This document shows positions 5,831-6,169 of a DNA stretch of 6,169 bases, in pieces. A program made the position numbers and the translations under genes. This stretch comes from a bacterium (GTDB lineage: Bacteria > Chloroflexota > Dormibacteria > UBA8260 > Bog-877), in assembly GCA_021817025.1 (NCBI GenBank), contig JAKAWF010000215.1:1-6169 (forward strand), read 5' to 3'. The first letter of the stretch is position 1, and each line of letters begins with the position of its first letter. Below the pieces are notes generated by a model. That model did not search any database. It was not told where the DNA came from and was given only the letters and a program-made list of their open reading frames with translations.

Positions 5831-5916
5831 GGGCGGGTACCGAAGTGGTCAAACGGGGCTGACTGTAAATCAGCTGGCTACCGCCTACAGAGGTTCGAAT
5901 CCTCTCCCGCCCACCA
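5831..5916 (+). tRNA. tRNA-Tyr, anticodon GTA
   Basis: This is a complete type II tRNA. The acceptor stem GGGCGGG (5831-5837) pairs perfectly with CCCGCCC (5906-5912). The anticodon stem GCTGA/TCAGC (5858-5862, 5870-5874) closes the loop CTGTAAA with anticodon GTA at 5865-5867. There is a long variable arm (5875-5888) containing a GGC/GCC stem, as expected for bacterial tRNA-Tyr. The T stem AGAGG/CCTCT (5889-5893, 5901-5905) closes TTCGAAT. The discriminator is A5913, and the CCA end is encoded at 5914-5916. The next tRNA starts at the following base. Confidence 0.96.
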
Positions 5917-5991
5917 GCCCAGGTAGCTCAGTGGTAGAGCGCTTGTTTGGTAAGGAAGAGGTCGCGGGTTCAATCCCCGCCCTGGGCTCCA
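5917..5991 (+). tRNA. tRNA-Thr, anticodon GGT
   Basis: The acceptor stem GCCCAGG (5917-5923) pairs perfectly with CCTGGGC (5981-5987). The D stem is GCTC/GAGC (5926-5929, 5937-5940). The loop TTGGTAA (5947-5953) carries anticodon GGT at 5949-5951, reading Thr codons ACC and ACT. The T stem GCGGG/CCCGC closes TTCAATC, the discriminator is T5988, and CCA is encoded at 5989-5991. The anticodon stem is irregular: CTTGT (5942-5946) against GGAAG (5954-5958) gives three good pairs, one G-G mismatch and one T-G wobble next to the loop. Many bacterial tRNA-Thr(GGT) have CTTCC here, which would pair fully. Everything else looks functional. Confidence 0.93.
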
Positions 5992-6013
5992 GCCCAAATC
6001 TCGAAGTGGGCTG
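5990..6013 (+). terminator. hairpin immediately after tRNA-Thr
   Basis: CAGCCCA (5990-5996) pairs with TGGGCTG (6007-6013), a 7-bp stem with a 10-base loop whose first two bases belong to the tRNA's CCA. It is followed by GA-rich sequence, not a T run. It may be a 3' processing or termination structure of the tRNA transcript. Because AGCCCA can also pair with TGGGCT inside the tRNA acceptor 3' strand (5983-5988), it may simply be a chance consequence. Confidence 0.35.
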
Positions 6014-6029
6014 AAGTGAGAATTGAGCC

Positions 6030-6050
6030 GGCAGAGACTGGCTCTCTGCC
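6030..6050 (+). terminator. second hairpin downstream of the tRNA pair
   Basis: GGCAGAG (6030-6036) and CTCTGCC (6044-6050) form a perfect 7-bp stem with a 7-base loop. An overlapping, mutually exclusive pairing, GAGCC (6025-6029) with GGCTC (6040-6044), is also possible. No T tract follows, so Rho-independent termination is uncertain. It could belong to the leader of a gene beyond the window. Confidence 0.35.
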
Positions 6051-6140
6051 GTGGCCCAGATCCATGAGAGAAGAGGTCTTGGTAATTGGCCCAGGTCCCT
6101 GTCAAAGTCCGGGGCCGGGTGGGGGCCGGAGAGGAGCGAA

Positions 6141-6169
6141 GTGGTAATCGGGAGACTGAGGGCCAGCCA
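6141..6169 (+). CDS. possible start of a further gene, cut by the window edge
   Basis: A GTG at 6141 has a strong Shine-Dalgarno, AGGAG at 6132-6136, four bases upstream. The frame stays open for the nine complete codons left in the window (beginning VVIGRLRAS after formal translation). This is too short to identify a product. A 27-codon frame from the ATG at 6064 ends with TAA at 6145-6147, overlapping this start. It has no visible ribosome-binding site and is not called as a gene. Confidence 0.22.

Noticed and set aside
5983..6012. Repeat of TGGGCT at the tRNA-Thr 3' end and 24 bases later, considered as an integration attachment site
   Set aside because: Only 6-7 bases are repeated, there is no integrase or element between them, and phage or island att duplications are normally longer.
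5577..6014. Plus-strand frame running through the csaA antisense strand and both tRNA genes
   Set aside because: It crosses two perfectly folded tRNAs and a strongly matched csaA gene, so it cannot be a real protein gene.
1..6169. CRISPR arrays, insertion sequences or other mobile elements
   Set aside because: No regularly spaced direct repeats, terminal inverted repeats, transposase or integrase motifs were found anywhere in the window.

Overview
The window is a high-GC bacterial chromosome segment with dense, short-spaced genes and frequent GTG/TTG starts. The tRNA genes encode their own CCA ends. The truB-ribF junction at the left end is a classic bacterial arrangement. The Psp-type genes (PspAA domain, PspAB next to HtpX) are typical of high-GC Gram-positive or Terrabacteria-like lineages such as Actinomycetota, Chloroflexota or Dormibacterota. 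That placement is an inference; nothing here fixes the phylum.

Layout. Bases 1-1323 (+) hold the 3' end of truB (tRNA pseudouridine-55 synthase), followed one base later by ribF (riboflavin kinase/FAD synthetase). Bases 1390-2479 (-) hold a two-gene operon: a PspA/IM30 protein with an N-terminal membrane anchor, then a three-helix GlsB/YeaQ-type small membrane protein. Bases 2635-4145 (+) are divergent from it and hold htpX (membrane M48 zinc protease) and pspAB (PspA-associated protein), 11 bases apart. Bases 4163-5275 (-) are convergent with pspAB and hold a second PspA with a PspAA domain fused to its C-terminus. Bases 5390-5758 (-) hold a CsaA-type tRNA-binding/chaperone protein. Bases 5831-5991 (+) hold tRNA-Tyr(GTA) and tRNA-Thr(GGT), which abut with no spacer. 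The last 178 bases hold hairpins and possibly the start of a further gene.

Bases 1390-5275 read as one membrane-stress island. Two PspA paralogues flank the htpX-pspAB pair. Their coiled-coil cores align without a gap over 192 residues with about 73% identity by hand count (140 matches). They differ at both ends: one has a transmembrane segment instead of a short amphipathic start, and the other carries PspAA. PspA proteins bind and stabilise stressed membranes, HtpX removes damaged membrane proteins, and PspAA/PspAB are known Psp partners. The inferred picture is an anchored and a soluble PspA that co-assemble beside a quality-control protease. The component families are described; the paired architecture is the most interesting feature.
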